A stretch of DNA of 6,492 bases from Deinococcus sp. (lineage in GTDB: Bacteria > Deinococcota > Deinococci > Deinococcales > Deinococcaceae), in contig NZ_JAUNHK010000077.1 of NCBI RefSeq assembly GCF_030523985.1, positions 1 through 6,492 of the forward strand, written 5' to 3'. Numbering within the stretch: position 1 is the stretch's first letter; the number at the start of each line of letters is the position of its first letter. The notes beneath the pieces were generated by a model. That model made no database searches. It was not told where the DNA came from and saw nothing but the letters and a program-made list of their open reading frames with translations. This document shows positions 1-5,755 of this stretch, in pieces. A program made the position numbers and the translations under genes.

Positions 1-851
1 TCTTTGAAGATCGAGTTGACGCCCAGCGCGTTCATGGCGGCGCAGTCGAGGTTGGCCTGACGGTATTCCACGTTCAGCGCCAGTTTGCCCCGGCGCACAT
101 ACTCGCCCAGTGCGCCGCATTCCTTGTAGCGCTGGCAGCTCTCATTGAGAATGCCGTCGAACAGCTCCACCATCGGGCGGCCCTGCCCGTCGGCTTCCAG
201 CACGTAGCCGACGCCGTTTTTCTGTAAAATCGCCAGTCCGTTGGCGTGGGCGCGGTCAGCCAGCCAGCCGTTGAAGTCGAGCTGGTTCTGCCGGGTAATC
301 ACGCCGCTGGTCACGTTCTGGTCGTTTTCGAGGTTGTCGGGTTCCACCGCGTCGAAGCCCTTGCCCGCGCACATGGCGAGGCGGCGCTCCAAGATGCCCG
401 CCAGCACGCTGCCTTCACGGAACACGTCGCGGATGTCCACGAAGCTCTCGTCGGGCCAGTTGGGGTCGGTCTGAATCTTGAGGTACTCGGGGTATTCCGC
501 CGAGTCGGGGCGGTAGCTCTCGTAGCTGCCCACATTGATGTAGCAGACGGTGTAGATGCCCTTGGCCTTCAGCTCAGCGACTTTGGCCGCCGAGGTCGAG
601 AACGCGTCCAAATCCATCAGCGTCACGCCTGCGGGCACCGCCACCTTCGCTTCCGTCGCCGCGCCGATCTGCCAGTCCCAGCTCAACTTGCCCGCCGGGG
701 GCAGCCGCACCGCGCCGACGCTCTGGCTGCTCAGCTTGGCGGCGGGCACGGGAGCCACGGCGGACTCGCCCTGCACCGGCAGGGGCGCACCGCCGCAGGA
801 GGCGAGCAGGAGGGCGGAGACGGACAGGAACGCGGTGAGGGGCAGTCGCAT
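1..851 (-). CDS. Secreted GH114-family (endo-alpha-1,4-polygalactosaminidase-like) lipoprotein, 3' end cut by window edge
   Basis: 283 residues are visible and the frame is still open at the window edge; probably only the last few residues are missing. The N-terminus is a lipoprotein signal: MRLPL, a hydrophobic stretch, then lipobox L-A-S-C with Cys19 as the lipidation site, so the mature protein should be membrane-anchored outside the cytoplasm. After a Pro/Ala-rich linker (about 22-50), motifs typical of GH114/TM1410-type TIM barrels appear in order: WDWQI (58-62), MDLDAF (79-84), CYINVGSYESYRPD (103-116), WPDESFVDIRD (132-142), GFDAVEPDNLEND (165-177) and LNVEYR (259-264). The conserved Asp/Glu residues in these strands are the expected catalytic and substrate-binding set. 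Characterised family members cut alpha-1,4-galactosamine polymers of exopolysaccharide; the substrate here is inferred only. The start is supported by an AAGGTGG site just upstream and by the signal peptide beginning at this Met. The gene lies downstream of csaB on the same strand, separated by 216 bases that contain two hairpins. Confidence 0.86.
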   Translation of the reverse strand, partial: MRLPLTAFLSVSALLLASCGGAPLPVQGESAVAPVPAAKLSSQSVGAVRLPPAGKLSWDWQIGAATEAKVAVPAGVTLMDLDAFSTSAAKVAELKAKGIYTVCYINVGSYESYRPDSAEYPEYLKIQTDPNWPDESFVDIRDVFREGSVLAGILERRLAMCAGKGFDAVEPDNLENDQNVTSGVITRQNQLDFNGWLADRAHANGLAILQKNGVGYVLEADGQGRPMVELFDGILNESCQRYKECGALGEYVRRGKLALNVEYRQANLDCAAMNALGVNSIFK

Positions 852-855
852 GAAG

Positions 856-862
856 CCACCTT
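856..862 (-). promoter_or_regulatory. Ribosome binding site of the GH114 lipoprotein gene
   Basis: AAGGTGG on the minus strand, four bases before the ATG at 851. It fixes the start codon at the signal-peptide methionine. It directly abuts the T tract of the hairpin at 863-899, so any folding of that leader could change access to this site. A CCTTAA stretch at 918-913 is complementary to TTAAGG at 864-859 and could mask it. Confidence 0.7.
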
Positions 863-899
863 AAAAAAAGCCCCCTCACCGGGCTGGCACGCCTGAGGG
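863..899 (-). terminator. Terminator-like hairpin with T7 tract in the leader of the GH114 gene (possible attenuator)
   Basis: On the minus strand CCCTCA (899-894) pairs with TGAGGG (878-873) around a 15-base loop; three bases (GGC) then lead into seven consecutive T (869-863). Position is the odd part: it ends one base before the ribosome binding site of the lipoprotein gene, 11 bases before its ATG. No room remains for a conventional promoter between hairpin and gene, so the gene's transcript should pass through it. It may act as an attenuator, or as a leaky terminator for the csaB transcript. The stem is only six uninterrupted base pairs, so strength is uncertain. Confidence 0.55.
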
Positions 900-1018
900 C
901 CTCCGCCGAACCTTAAGGCCGGGCAGGATTTTCGCGTGCTGGCGCCGCTTCTCCAGCGGGGCGCGTGAAGTCCCTCACAGTCAGGCTCTGACACGAACCA
1001 CGTCGCCGGAAAGATGAA

Positions 1019-1049
1019 GGGGGACAGAGGCGCATCTCCTCCATCCCCC
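1019..1049 (-). terminator. Strong stem-loop just downstream of csaB, probable transcription end or 3' stabiliser
   Basis: On the minus strand the 12-base arm at 1049-1038 pairs with the arm at 1030-1019 around a 7-base loop (AGATGCG). Ten pairs are Watson-Crick and the central two are U-G and G-U wobbles, so the stem is continuous as minus-strand RNA. Read on the plus strand those positions are C/A mismatches, which suggests selection as minus-strand RNA. It begins 18 bases after the csaB stop codon. The tail (TTCATCTTTCC) is only modestly T-rich, so this may be a weak intrinsic terminator or a 3'-end stabilising hairpin. Confidence 0.55.
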
Positions 1050-1067
1050 TTTTCCGGCTCTGGGCCT

Positions 1068-2048
1068 CTACGGGGCGTTCGGCTCGGTCAGCCACACGAA
1101 GCTCTGCATGGCACGGAATTTCATTTCCTCTATTGCGCTCCAGTCGGGCGTGACCCGGCGGTAGGTCTGGTCGGTGAGTTGCGCCGAATCGAAGTCCACG
1201 GGAAACACCGGAGAGCGGGCATCGTCGCAAAAGCCCTGCACCTTGGGGTCGTAGGCCACGCCCGCGAAAGGAACCCCTGCCGCCGCCGCCAGAATCACGG
1301 CGTGCAGGCGCACCCCCACCACGAAGCCGCTGCGGGCGATGGTGTCGAGCGCCAGTTGCGGGTCACGGGTGCTGACCACGTCGTCGGCTCCCAGGCTGTG
1401 GGCGGCTTCGTCGTCGTGGCTGGGCATGAAACTCAGGGCCACCACCCGCCGCCCCCGCGCCCGCAACTGCCTCACCATCTGTTGCAGGCCCGGCAACGTC
1501 CCGGTCACGTCGCCACGCGGGGCCACGACCACCGTGAACGGGTCGGGCTGCAAGCCGAGACTGGGCCGCAGCAGCAGCGCCGGGTCGCCGCCCAGCCGCG
1601 CCGGAACCTTCAGCTCGGTCAGAAGTTCCAGACTGCCCCGGTCACGCACGAAGACCTGGGTGCCGCGCAGCGCGCGCTTGACCTGTTTGCGTCCCTGCTC
1701 GCTGAGCGGTCCCACGCTCTGGTTGAACACGCACACCCGCTTGCCCATCAGTTTCGCCATGCGAATCAAGGCGAGGTAATAGACCAGGGTGCGGTTGCTG
1801 GTCTTGTCTTGCAGCAGGCCGCCCCCGCCCGAGAGCAGCAAGTCCGAGCGCAGCAGCGCCTGGGCGACCGCCGCAGGCTGCATGCGCGGCGCGGCTTCGC
1901 AGTCGTACAGGTCGGCGCTTTCCTCGGGAGTGTTGGACAGCAGCAGCGGCGCGATGCCCTGCTTTTTCAGTTCGCGGGTAATGGCGAGGGCAATCGCCTC
2001 GTCGCCCGTGTTGCCGAAGCCGTAGTACCCGCTGATGACGGCCTTCAT
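1068..2048 (-). CDS. csaB: Polysaccharide pyruvyltransferase CsaB
   Basis: 326 residues. The protein opens MKAVISGYYGFGNTGDEA, the signature start of the CsaB branch of polysaccharide pyruvyltransferases. Other family motifs are LLSGGGGLLQD (71-81), FNQSVGPLS (108-116), FVRDRGS (133-139), GGDPALLL (153-160), the MPSHDDEAA segment (208-216) and GVRLHAVILAAAAGVPF (245-261), whose Arg247 and His249 are near-invariant in the family. CsaB transfers a pyruvyl ketal from phosphoenolpyruvate onto the secondary cell-wall polysaccharide, creating the ligand bound by SLH domains of S-layer proteins. No membrane span or signal is visible, as expected for a cytoplasmic enzyme. The start at 2048 is chosen because it aligns with the family N-terminus and its ATG overlaps the DUF5693 stop as ATGA. 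There is no good ribosome site, so translation is probably coupled to the upstream gene. A longer in-frame start at 2084 lies inside the DUF5693 coding sequence and would add 12 unrelated residues. Confidence 0.93.
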   Translation of the reverse strand: MKAVISGYYGFGNTGDEAIALAITRELKKQGIAPLLLSNTPEESADLYDCEAAPRMQPAAVAQALLRSDLLLSGGGGLLQDKTSNRTLVYYLALIRMAKLMGKRVCVFNQSVGPLSEQGRKQVKRALRGTQVFVRDRGSLELLTELKVPARLGGDPALLLRPSLGLQPDPFTVVVAPRGDVTGTLPGLQQMVRQLRARGRRVVALSFMPSHDDEAAHSLGADDVVSTRDPQLALDTIARSGFVVGVRLHAVILAAAAGVPFAGVAYDPKVQGFCDDARSPVFPVDFDSAQLTDQTYRRVTPDWSAIEEMKFRAMQSFVWLTEPNAP

Positions 2049-3895
2049 GCCCGAACCCGGCGCGGCTCGCCATACGCGTTCCACAGCTCCAGCGCCTTGC
2101 CGAAAGCCCAGGTCAGCGCCAGACCGATCAGCAGACCCAGGCCCAGACCCAGGAAGCAGCGGATGGCCGAAATCAGGAAGGGCGTGTGGAAGTGCGAAAA
2201 GGTGTTGAGGATGCTGGCCTGACCCATCGTGCCGCCGAGCAGCATCAAGGCGCTGAAGTAGCCGGGGAGCTTGCCGCTCAGCCCCAGCAGGCCGAGGGGA
2301 TGCGCGGCGACTTCCTTGAAGCGGGGACGCACCATCGAATCCTGCACGTTCTGGCGCAGCTGCGCTTCGAACTCGGTGACGCTACCGCCCGTCGCGTTGC
2401 CTCGGCGCGAGAACACCATCAGCAGCAAGGCCGCACCGATGCCCATCACGGCGATGTCACCGAGTTTGATGGGGGCGTTGTACACGTCGCTGACCGTCTT
2501 GCGGATGTCCTGTTTGGGCAGGAAGCTGACCGCCACCATCACCAGCGGCAGCAGCAGCGTCAGGCCCACGCCCCGGAAGGGATGCAGGCCCAGCATGGAG
2601 TCGCGGGTGGCCCCCAGCGCCGACACGAACACCACCCCCACCAGGCTCAGGCCCGTCGCCAGGAACCAGTCGGTCATCTTCTCGCGGCGCAGCAAGAAGC
2701 CCAGCGCCGGGAAACTGACGGCGGCGATAAGTGCGAAGCCCGCCAGCGGTGTGGCGTAGTTCAGGCCCACGCACAGCAGGAAAATACCCGCCGCGCCCAG
2801 CAAGCCCAGTTTGCGCAGCGGCACGCTCAGGCCTGCCAGCAGCAGCGCCGCCACCGGCCCGACGACACTCAGCCAGCGCAGCAGCGGGCTGGGTTCAAAG
2901 GCGGTGGTCACAGGGAGACCGACCCGGATACCGGAATTTTTCATCAGGACTTGCAGGCGGGCCAGCATGTCCTCGGTTTCGTTGATGGTGGGAAAGGGAC
3001 GCATGTACAGCAGTTGCTGGCTGCGCTCGCGCACGGCGAGGTTGTACTTGCTGGCAATTTCTTCCGGCTGAAGCTGGTTCTGCCAGCTCGGGGCGATGGC
3101 AAAGAGGCGCACGCCGCCGTGCTCCAGCACCAGGTCTTCCAGGCCGTCCTGAATGTTGCCCTCGATGATGGCGGGAACACGCTGCCCCATCGCCTTGTTC
3201 ACCTGGTCGAGCAGTTCGGGTGTCCGCGCCCCAATCACCGCGTCGTCGGTGAAGGCGATAAAGGGGACGTCGGGCCAGTCGGTGCCGACCTGACCAATGG
3301 GCCGCGCTTCGTCGTTGTAGGGGCGGTAGACCAGCACCATGCCCTGACGCTTGAAGTCGTCCACCTGCGCCTTGTTGGGGCCAGCGGGCAGGTAGCTGGG
3401 GTCGGTGGGCCACTCTATCCACTGCTGCCCCCCCACCGTGACCGTGCGGGTGGGAATGGTGTAGCGCGGGGGCAGGGCCTCGGCCACCCCCGGCACCACC
3501 GAGCGCATGTAGACCGCGTTCGGCTTGACGGACGAGCCGGGGAACTGGTCGGCGAGGTCGTAGCCGTTCTTGAGCAGCACTTCGCCGCGCTGCTGCAAGC
3601 TGGCGACGGTGTCCTCATACAGCGCAATCCCGTTGACGCCCAGCGCCTTGTACTTGTCGAGCAGGGCCTGCGGTTCCAGGCCGTAGCGCCGCGCCTGAAT
3701 GACGAGCGCGGGGTAGTCCATCACCAGGGTCGCCGCCTTGCGCGACTGCTCGAACTGCACGCGCTGCACGGTCAAAATGAGAGCAGGAATGAAGGAAAGC
3801 AGCACCAGCAGCAGCAGGGGCCGCGTCAGGCGGTGAGGCCGGGCCGGAGCCAGCAGGTTTGGCCCAGTGGGGGCAGGGCGAGCGGGTTCAGTCAC
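2045..3895 (-). CDS. DUF5693 family multi-pass membrane protein, partner gene of csaB
   Basis: 616 residues with a GTG start. Layout: a short Pro-rich cytoplasmic N-terminus, one membrane helix (about 25-44), a large soluble domain (about 50-335, probably outside the membrane), then a block of hydrophobic helices (about 339-358, 362-378, 381-402, 409-427, 439-459, 477-496, 542-562 and 572-598) and a basic tail RRVRA. The soluble domain contains GVNGIALYEDTVASL (86-100) and alternating strand/helix-like segments (LVYRPYNDE, PFIAFTDDAVIG, VRLFAIAPSW) that suggest an alpha/beta barrel-like fold, but no catalytic motif is recognised. The assignment to DUF5693 rests on this architecture and on the adjacent csaB; I cannot run a profile search. 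The role is unknown. The 4-base overlap with csaB suggests both act on the same wall polymer, for example in its export, assembly or attachment. It lies 58 bases after udk. A TAGGAT box six bases before the GTG suggests it may also have its own leaderless transcript. Confidence 0.82.
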   Translation of the reverse strand: MTEPARPAPTGPNLLAPARPHRLTRPLLLLVLLSFIPALILTVQRVQFEQSRKAATLVMDYPALVIQARRYGLEPQALLDKYKALGVNGIALYEDTVASLQQRGEVLLKNGYDLADQFPGSSVKPNAVYMRSVVPGVAEALPPRYTIPTRTVTVGGQQWIEWPTDPSYLPAGPNKAQVDDFKRQGMVLVYRPYNDEARPIGQVGTDWPDVPFIAFTDDAVIGARTPELLDQVNKAMGQRVPAIIEGNIQDGLEDLVLEHGGVRLFAIAPSWQNQLQPEEIASKYNLAVRERSQQLLYMRPFPTINETEDMLARLQVLMKNSGIRVGLPVTTAFEPSPLLRWLSVVGPVAALLLAGLSVPLRKLGLLGAAGIFLLCVGLNYATPLAGFALIAAVSFPALGFLLRREKMTDWFLATGLSLVGVVFVSALGATRDSMLGLHPFRGVGLTLLLPLVMVAVSFLPKQDIRKTVSDVYNAPIKLGDIAVMGIGAALLLMVFSRRGNATGGSVTEFEAQLRQNVQDSMVRPRFKEVAAHPLGLLGLSGKLPGYFSALMLLGGTMGQASILNTFSHFHTPFLISAIRCFLGLGLGLLIGLALTWAFGKALELWNAYGEPRRVRA

Positions 3896-3901
3896 GCGCC
3901 C

Positions 3902-3907
3902 ATCCTA
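3902..3907 (-). promoter_or_regulatory. Possible leaderless -10 element for DUF5693-csaB
   Basis: TAGGAT on the minus strand fits TANNNT and ends six bases before the GTG start at 3895. This is the geometry of -10 boxes that give leaderless mRNAs, which are common in Deinococcus. No convincing -35 is seen 16-18 bases upstream, and there is no strong ribosome site before the GTG, which is at least consistent with leaderless translation. It could equally be chance within a short operon gap. Confidence 0.3.
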
Positions 3908-3953
3908 AGCCGATTGGGGCGAGGGGCGCATCCGCCGAAGGGAGGAGCGGCAC

Positions 3954-4577
3954 TCAGCGCCCCATGCCCTGAATCCGGGCCGCCAGCATGTCGAGTGCGG
4001 GTTCGTTCATGCCCCCGTGCGGAATAATCACGTCGGCATAGCGCTTGGTCGGCTCCACGAAGCCCAAGTGCATGGGCCGCACGAAGCTGAGGTACTGCTC
4101 AATGACGCTTTCGAGCGTGCGCCCGCGCTCCTGGGTATCGCGCAGCAGGCGGCGGATAAAGCGCACGTCGGCGTCGGCGTCCACGAAGACCTTGAGGTTC
4201 ATCTTTTCGCGCAGGGCTTCGTCGTAGAGGGCGAAAAAGCCTTCGAGCACCAGCACCCGCCCCGGCATCACCCGCGTGGTGTGGGCGGCGCGGGTATGCC
4301 GGGTGAAGTCGTACTCGGGCATTTCGATGGGCACGCCCGCCATCAGCGCGTCCACGTGTTCGCGCAGGAGTTGCCAGTCGAAGGCGGCGGGGTGGTCGTA
4401 GTTGGTGTGCAGCCGCCCCTCGAAGGGAATGTCCGACTGGTCGCGGTAGTAGTTGTCCTGGTTCAGCACCGCCACGCCGTCGCTGCCCACCGTTTCCATA
4501 ACGCGGCGGGTCACGGTGGTCTTGCCGGAGCCGGAGCCGCCCGCCACGCCGATCACAAAAGGAAGTTGAGCGCTCAT
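3954..4577 (-). CDS. udk: Uridine kinase
   Basis: 207 residues, the normal length for bacterial Udk. It phosphorylates uridine and cytidine to UMP and CMP with ATP or GTP (pyrimidine salvage, cytoplasm). Motifs in order: P-loop GGSGSGKT (13-20); QDNYY (40-44) with the conserved Asp41 region; NYDHPAAFDW (59-68), the nucleoside-binding stretch; EYDFTRHTR (88-96); LEGFFAL (111-117), Walker-B-like; VFVDADADVRFIRRLLRD (130-147) followed by ERGR (150-153), the lid region; and the EPTKRYADVIIP segment (175-186) near the C-terminus. All are intact. The ATG overlaps the stop of the upstream dehydrogenase-family gene as ATGA, so the two are probably translated together. A GGGAG stretch about 15 bases upstream is the only Shine-Dalgarno-like sequence. 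The next gene on the strand (DUF5693) begins 58 bases after the stop. Confidence 0.95.
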   Translation of the reverse strand: MSAQLPFVIGVAGGSGSGKTTVTRRVMETVGSDGVAVLNQDNYYRDQSDIPFEGRLHTNYDHPAAFDWQLLREHVDALMAGVPIEMPEYDFTRHTRAAHTTRVMPGRVLVLEGFFALYDEALREKMNLKVFVDADADVRFIRRLLRDTQERGRTLESVIEQYLSFVRPMHLGFVEPTKRYADVIIPHGGMNEPALDMLAARIQGMGR

Positions 4578-5605
4578 GCGTGTCCCAGGCTCCCGATCAA
4601 GCTGATGCGGCGCTCGGCCATTTTGCGGGCGACCACATGCGGCGGCTTGTGGTACTGCGCGGCGGCGGCCACGATGCGGCTCACGTTCTGGTAGACGCGC
4701 TCGGCGGCTTGGTCCATGCTCGCGCCCGTCGCGGCGGCAATCAGGCCCGCCGAGTTGATGGCGAAGTCGGGCATGTACATGATTCCGGCTTCCTTGACCG
4801 CTTCTTCGCCGCGCTGGGTCAGCGGATGGTGTTCACCGCCCGCCACCAGTCGGCACTGCAACCGGGGCACGTCGTCGCTGTGGATGCTGTGCCCGTAACC
4901 GCAGGGGGCCAGCACGTCGCAGGGCGTGTCGAGCAGTTCGTGAACGGGGACGACCACCGTCTGGTCGAGTTCGTCGGCGAGCGCCTGTGCCCGTTCTGGC
5001 CGGAAATCGGCCACCGTCAGCTTCGCGCCCTCGCGGTGCAGGTGCGCGGCGAGCGTGCGGCCCACGGCCCCGGCTCCCAGGATGGCGACCCGCACGCCGC
5101 GCATACTTTCTGCGCCCAGCGCGTATTTGGCGGCGGCTTTCATGCCCCGGTATACGCCGTAGCCCGTGATGGTGCTGGTGTCGGTGTTCATGCCTAGCGT
5201 GGCGGGGGTTTCCTGCGCCACGAAGGTGATGTCGGCAGGTGTCACGCCGATGTCCTCGGTGAGCACCACCCGCGACTGCATGTGGCTGAGTTCGCGCCCC
5301 AGCGCCCGGAAGAGGGCTTCACGGGCGTGGGGGTCTTCCACCCCGGCTTCGGGCATCATCAGCACGCACGCGCCGCCGCCGTAGTTCAGGCCCGCCAGCG
5401 CCGCCTTGAGCGTCAGGCTCTCGGACAGGGCCAGGGCACCCCTGACCGCCAGTTGTTCGTCTTCCTCGCGCAGCCGCACGCCCGCGATGGCTGGCCCCAG
5501 CACCCGCGAATGCACCGCCAGCACACCGCGCAGGCCGCTGGGCGCGTGGTGCAGCAGCGTCAGGCTTTCGTGTCCACGCGCCTGCATTTCTTCCAGAATG
5601 AGCAT
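4574..5605 (-). CDS. Glu/Leu/Phe/Val dehydrogenase-family protein lacking the catalytic lysine
   Basis: 343 residues, close to leucine dehydrogenase in length and colinear with it. Conserved parts: SGLRGVLAVHSRVLGPAIAG (23-42), LTLKAALAGLNYGGG (64-78) with Lys67 at the substrate-carboxylate lysine, TEDIG (116-120) with the conserved Asp118, YGVYRGMKAAAK (149-160), Rossmann motif GAGAVG (177-182) with Asp200 ending the second strand (favouring NAD), and PDFAINSAG (279-287). Departures: the GGGK motif reads GGGA, so the catalytic lysine (12 residues after the substrate lysine in leucine dehydrogenase) is Ala79; the usual N-N-Q nucleotide/substrate stretch reads GGEHHPL (256-262); and INAGG reads INSAG. 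Family membership is firm, but oxidative deamination of an amino acid is doubtful. The start at 5605 is set by GAGGAGG five bases upstream. An in-frame ATG at 5707 would add 34 residues not resembling the family. It overlaps udk by four bases. Confidence 0.88.
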   Translation of the reverse strand: MLILEEMQARGHESLTLLHHAPSGLRGVLAVHSRVLGPAIAGVRLREEDEQLAVRGALALSESLTLKAALAGLNYGGGACVLMMPEAGVEDPHAREALFRALGRELSHMQSRVVLTEDIGVTPADITFVAQETPATLGMNTDTSTITGYGVYRGMKAAAKYALGAESMRGVRVAILGAGAVGRTLAAHLHREGAKLTVADFRPERAQALADELDQTVVVPVHELLDTPCDVLAPCGYGHSIHSDDVPRLQCRLVAGGEHHPLTQRGEEAVKEAGIMYMPDFAINSAGLIAAATGASMDQAAERVYQNVSRIVAAAAQYHKPPHVVARKMAERRISLIGSLGHA

Positions 5606-5610
5606 CTTGC

Positions 5611-5617
5611 CCTCCTC
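5611..5617 (-). promoter_or_regulatory. Ribosome binding site of the dehydrogenase-family gene
   Basis: GAGGAGG on the minus strand, five bases before the ATG at 5605. This near-perfect site decides in favour of the 343-residue form over the longer frame starting at 5707. Confidence 0.85.
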
Positions 5618-5681
5618 TACAGGCAGCAGGGTAGCGCGGTCACGGCGAACCGTCGCGCCCATGAGCCGACATGCCGCCCGC

Positions 5682-5708
5682 CTGCATACCCTTGACGGCG
5701 GCTGCATA
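5682..5708 (+). repeat. Direct repeat CTGCATA, 20-bp period, flanking the -35 box of the plus-strand promoter
   Basis: CTGCATA occurs at 5682-5688 and again at 5702-5708. Extended by two bases on each side, the copies match at 9 of 11 positions (GCCTGCATACC and GGCTGCATATC). The 20-bp spacing puts both copies on the same face of the helix, and the -35 hexamer of the plus-strand promoter lies between them. This is the layout of an operator bound by a dimeric regulator. Alternatively the repeats could belong to control of the minus-strand dehydrogenase-udk operon, whose start codon is about 77 bases away. Confidence 0.4.
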
Positions 5709-5720
5709 TCGGGCTATAGT
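5692..5720 (+). promoter_or_regulatory. Near-consensus sigma-70 promoter on the plus strand, opposite to all genes
   Basis: TTGACG (5692-5697), a 17-base spacer (5698-5714), then TATAGT (5715-5720): five of six matches in each box with ideal spacing, in an otherwise GC-rich region. The predicted start is near 5727-5730. Every gene in the window is on the other strand, and the next thing downstream is an intrinsic terminator at 5732-5755. No equally good minus-strand promoter was found in this gap. Confidence 0.6.
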
Positions 5721-5726
5721 TTTTGT

Positions 5727-5755
5727 CGTAACCGCTCCGAGTGAGCGGGTTTTTT
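5727..5755 (+). ncRNA. Possible tiny RNA from the plus-strand promoter-terminator unit
   Basis: If the promoter at 5692-5720 is active and the terminator at 5732-5755 works, the product would be an RNA of roughly 25-30 bases. It would consist of a few leader bases, a 6-bp hairpin and a U tract, ending against the ribH stop codon. No coding capacity is present. This is a prediction from the two flanking signals and no RNA family is recognised. Confidence 0.25.
5732..5755 (+). terminator. Intrinsic terminator in plus-strand orientation
   Basis: CCGCTC (5732-5737) pairs with GAGCGG (5743-5748) around loop CGAGT. After one G come six T (5750-5755), then ATTT. As plus-strand RNA this is a textbook intrinsic terminator. 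As minus-strand RNA the same stem follows the ribH stop but is trailed by TTACGAC, a poor U tract, so it would end ribH transcripts weakly at best. The T run overlaps the ribH stop codon. Confidence 0.65.

Noticed and set aside
246..896. 216-codon plus-strand open frame
   Set aside because: Antisense to the GH114 lipoprotein gene; the translation is low complexity and has no recognisable domain.
2049..2084. 12-residue N-terminal extension of CsaB
   Set aside because: It falls inside the DUF5693 coding sequence; the ATGA overlap and the family N-terminus point to 2048.
1014..2222. 402-codon plus-strand open frame
   Set aside because: Antisense shadow of csaB, whose family motifs are unmistakable on the minus strand.
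3893..3903. Three-codon frame (ATG GGC GCG TGA) whose stop overlaps the DUF5693 GTG start
   Set aside because: Too short to separate from chance; the ATG is partly within the TAGGAT box.
2186..4027. 613-codon open frame on the plus strand
   Set aside because: It lies opposite DUF5693; its His/Gln/Arg/Gly-rich translation has no motifs and is what a GC-rich antisense frame gives. The minus frame has clear membrane helices and a coupled neighbour.
4017..5197. Plus-strand open frames of 225 and 205 codons (4017-4694 and 4580-5197)
   Set aside because: Antisense shadows of udk and the dehydrogenase-family gene, His/Val/Gly-rich with no motifs or ribosome sites.
5606..5707. 34-residue N-terminal extension of the dehydrogenase-family protein
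   Set aside because: The extension is Arg/Cys-rich and unlike the family, and it spans the strong ribosome binding site for the ATG at 5605.
5713..5718. TATAGC as a minus-strand -10 box for the dehydrogenase-udk operon
   Set aside because: CTATAG is palindromic so it reads on both strands, but the minus reading lacks the final T and has no -35 at suitable spacing.
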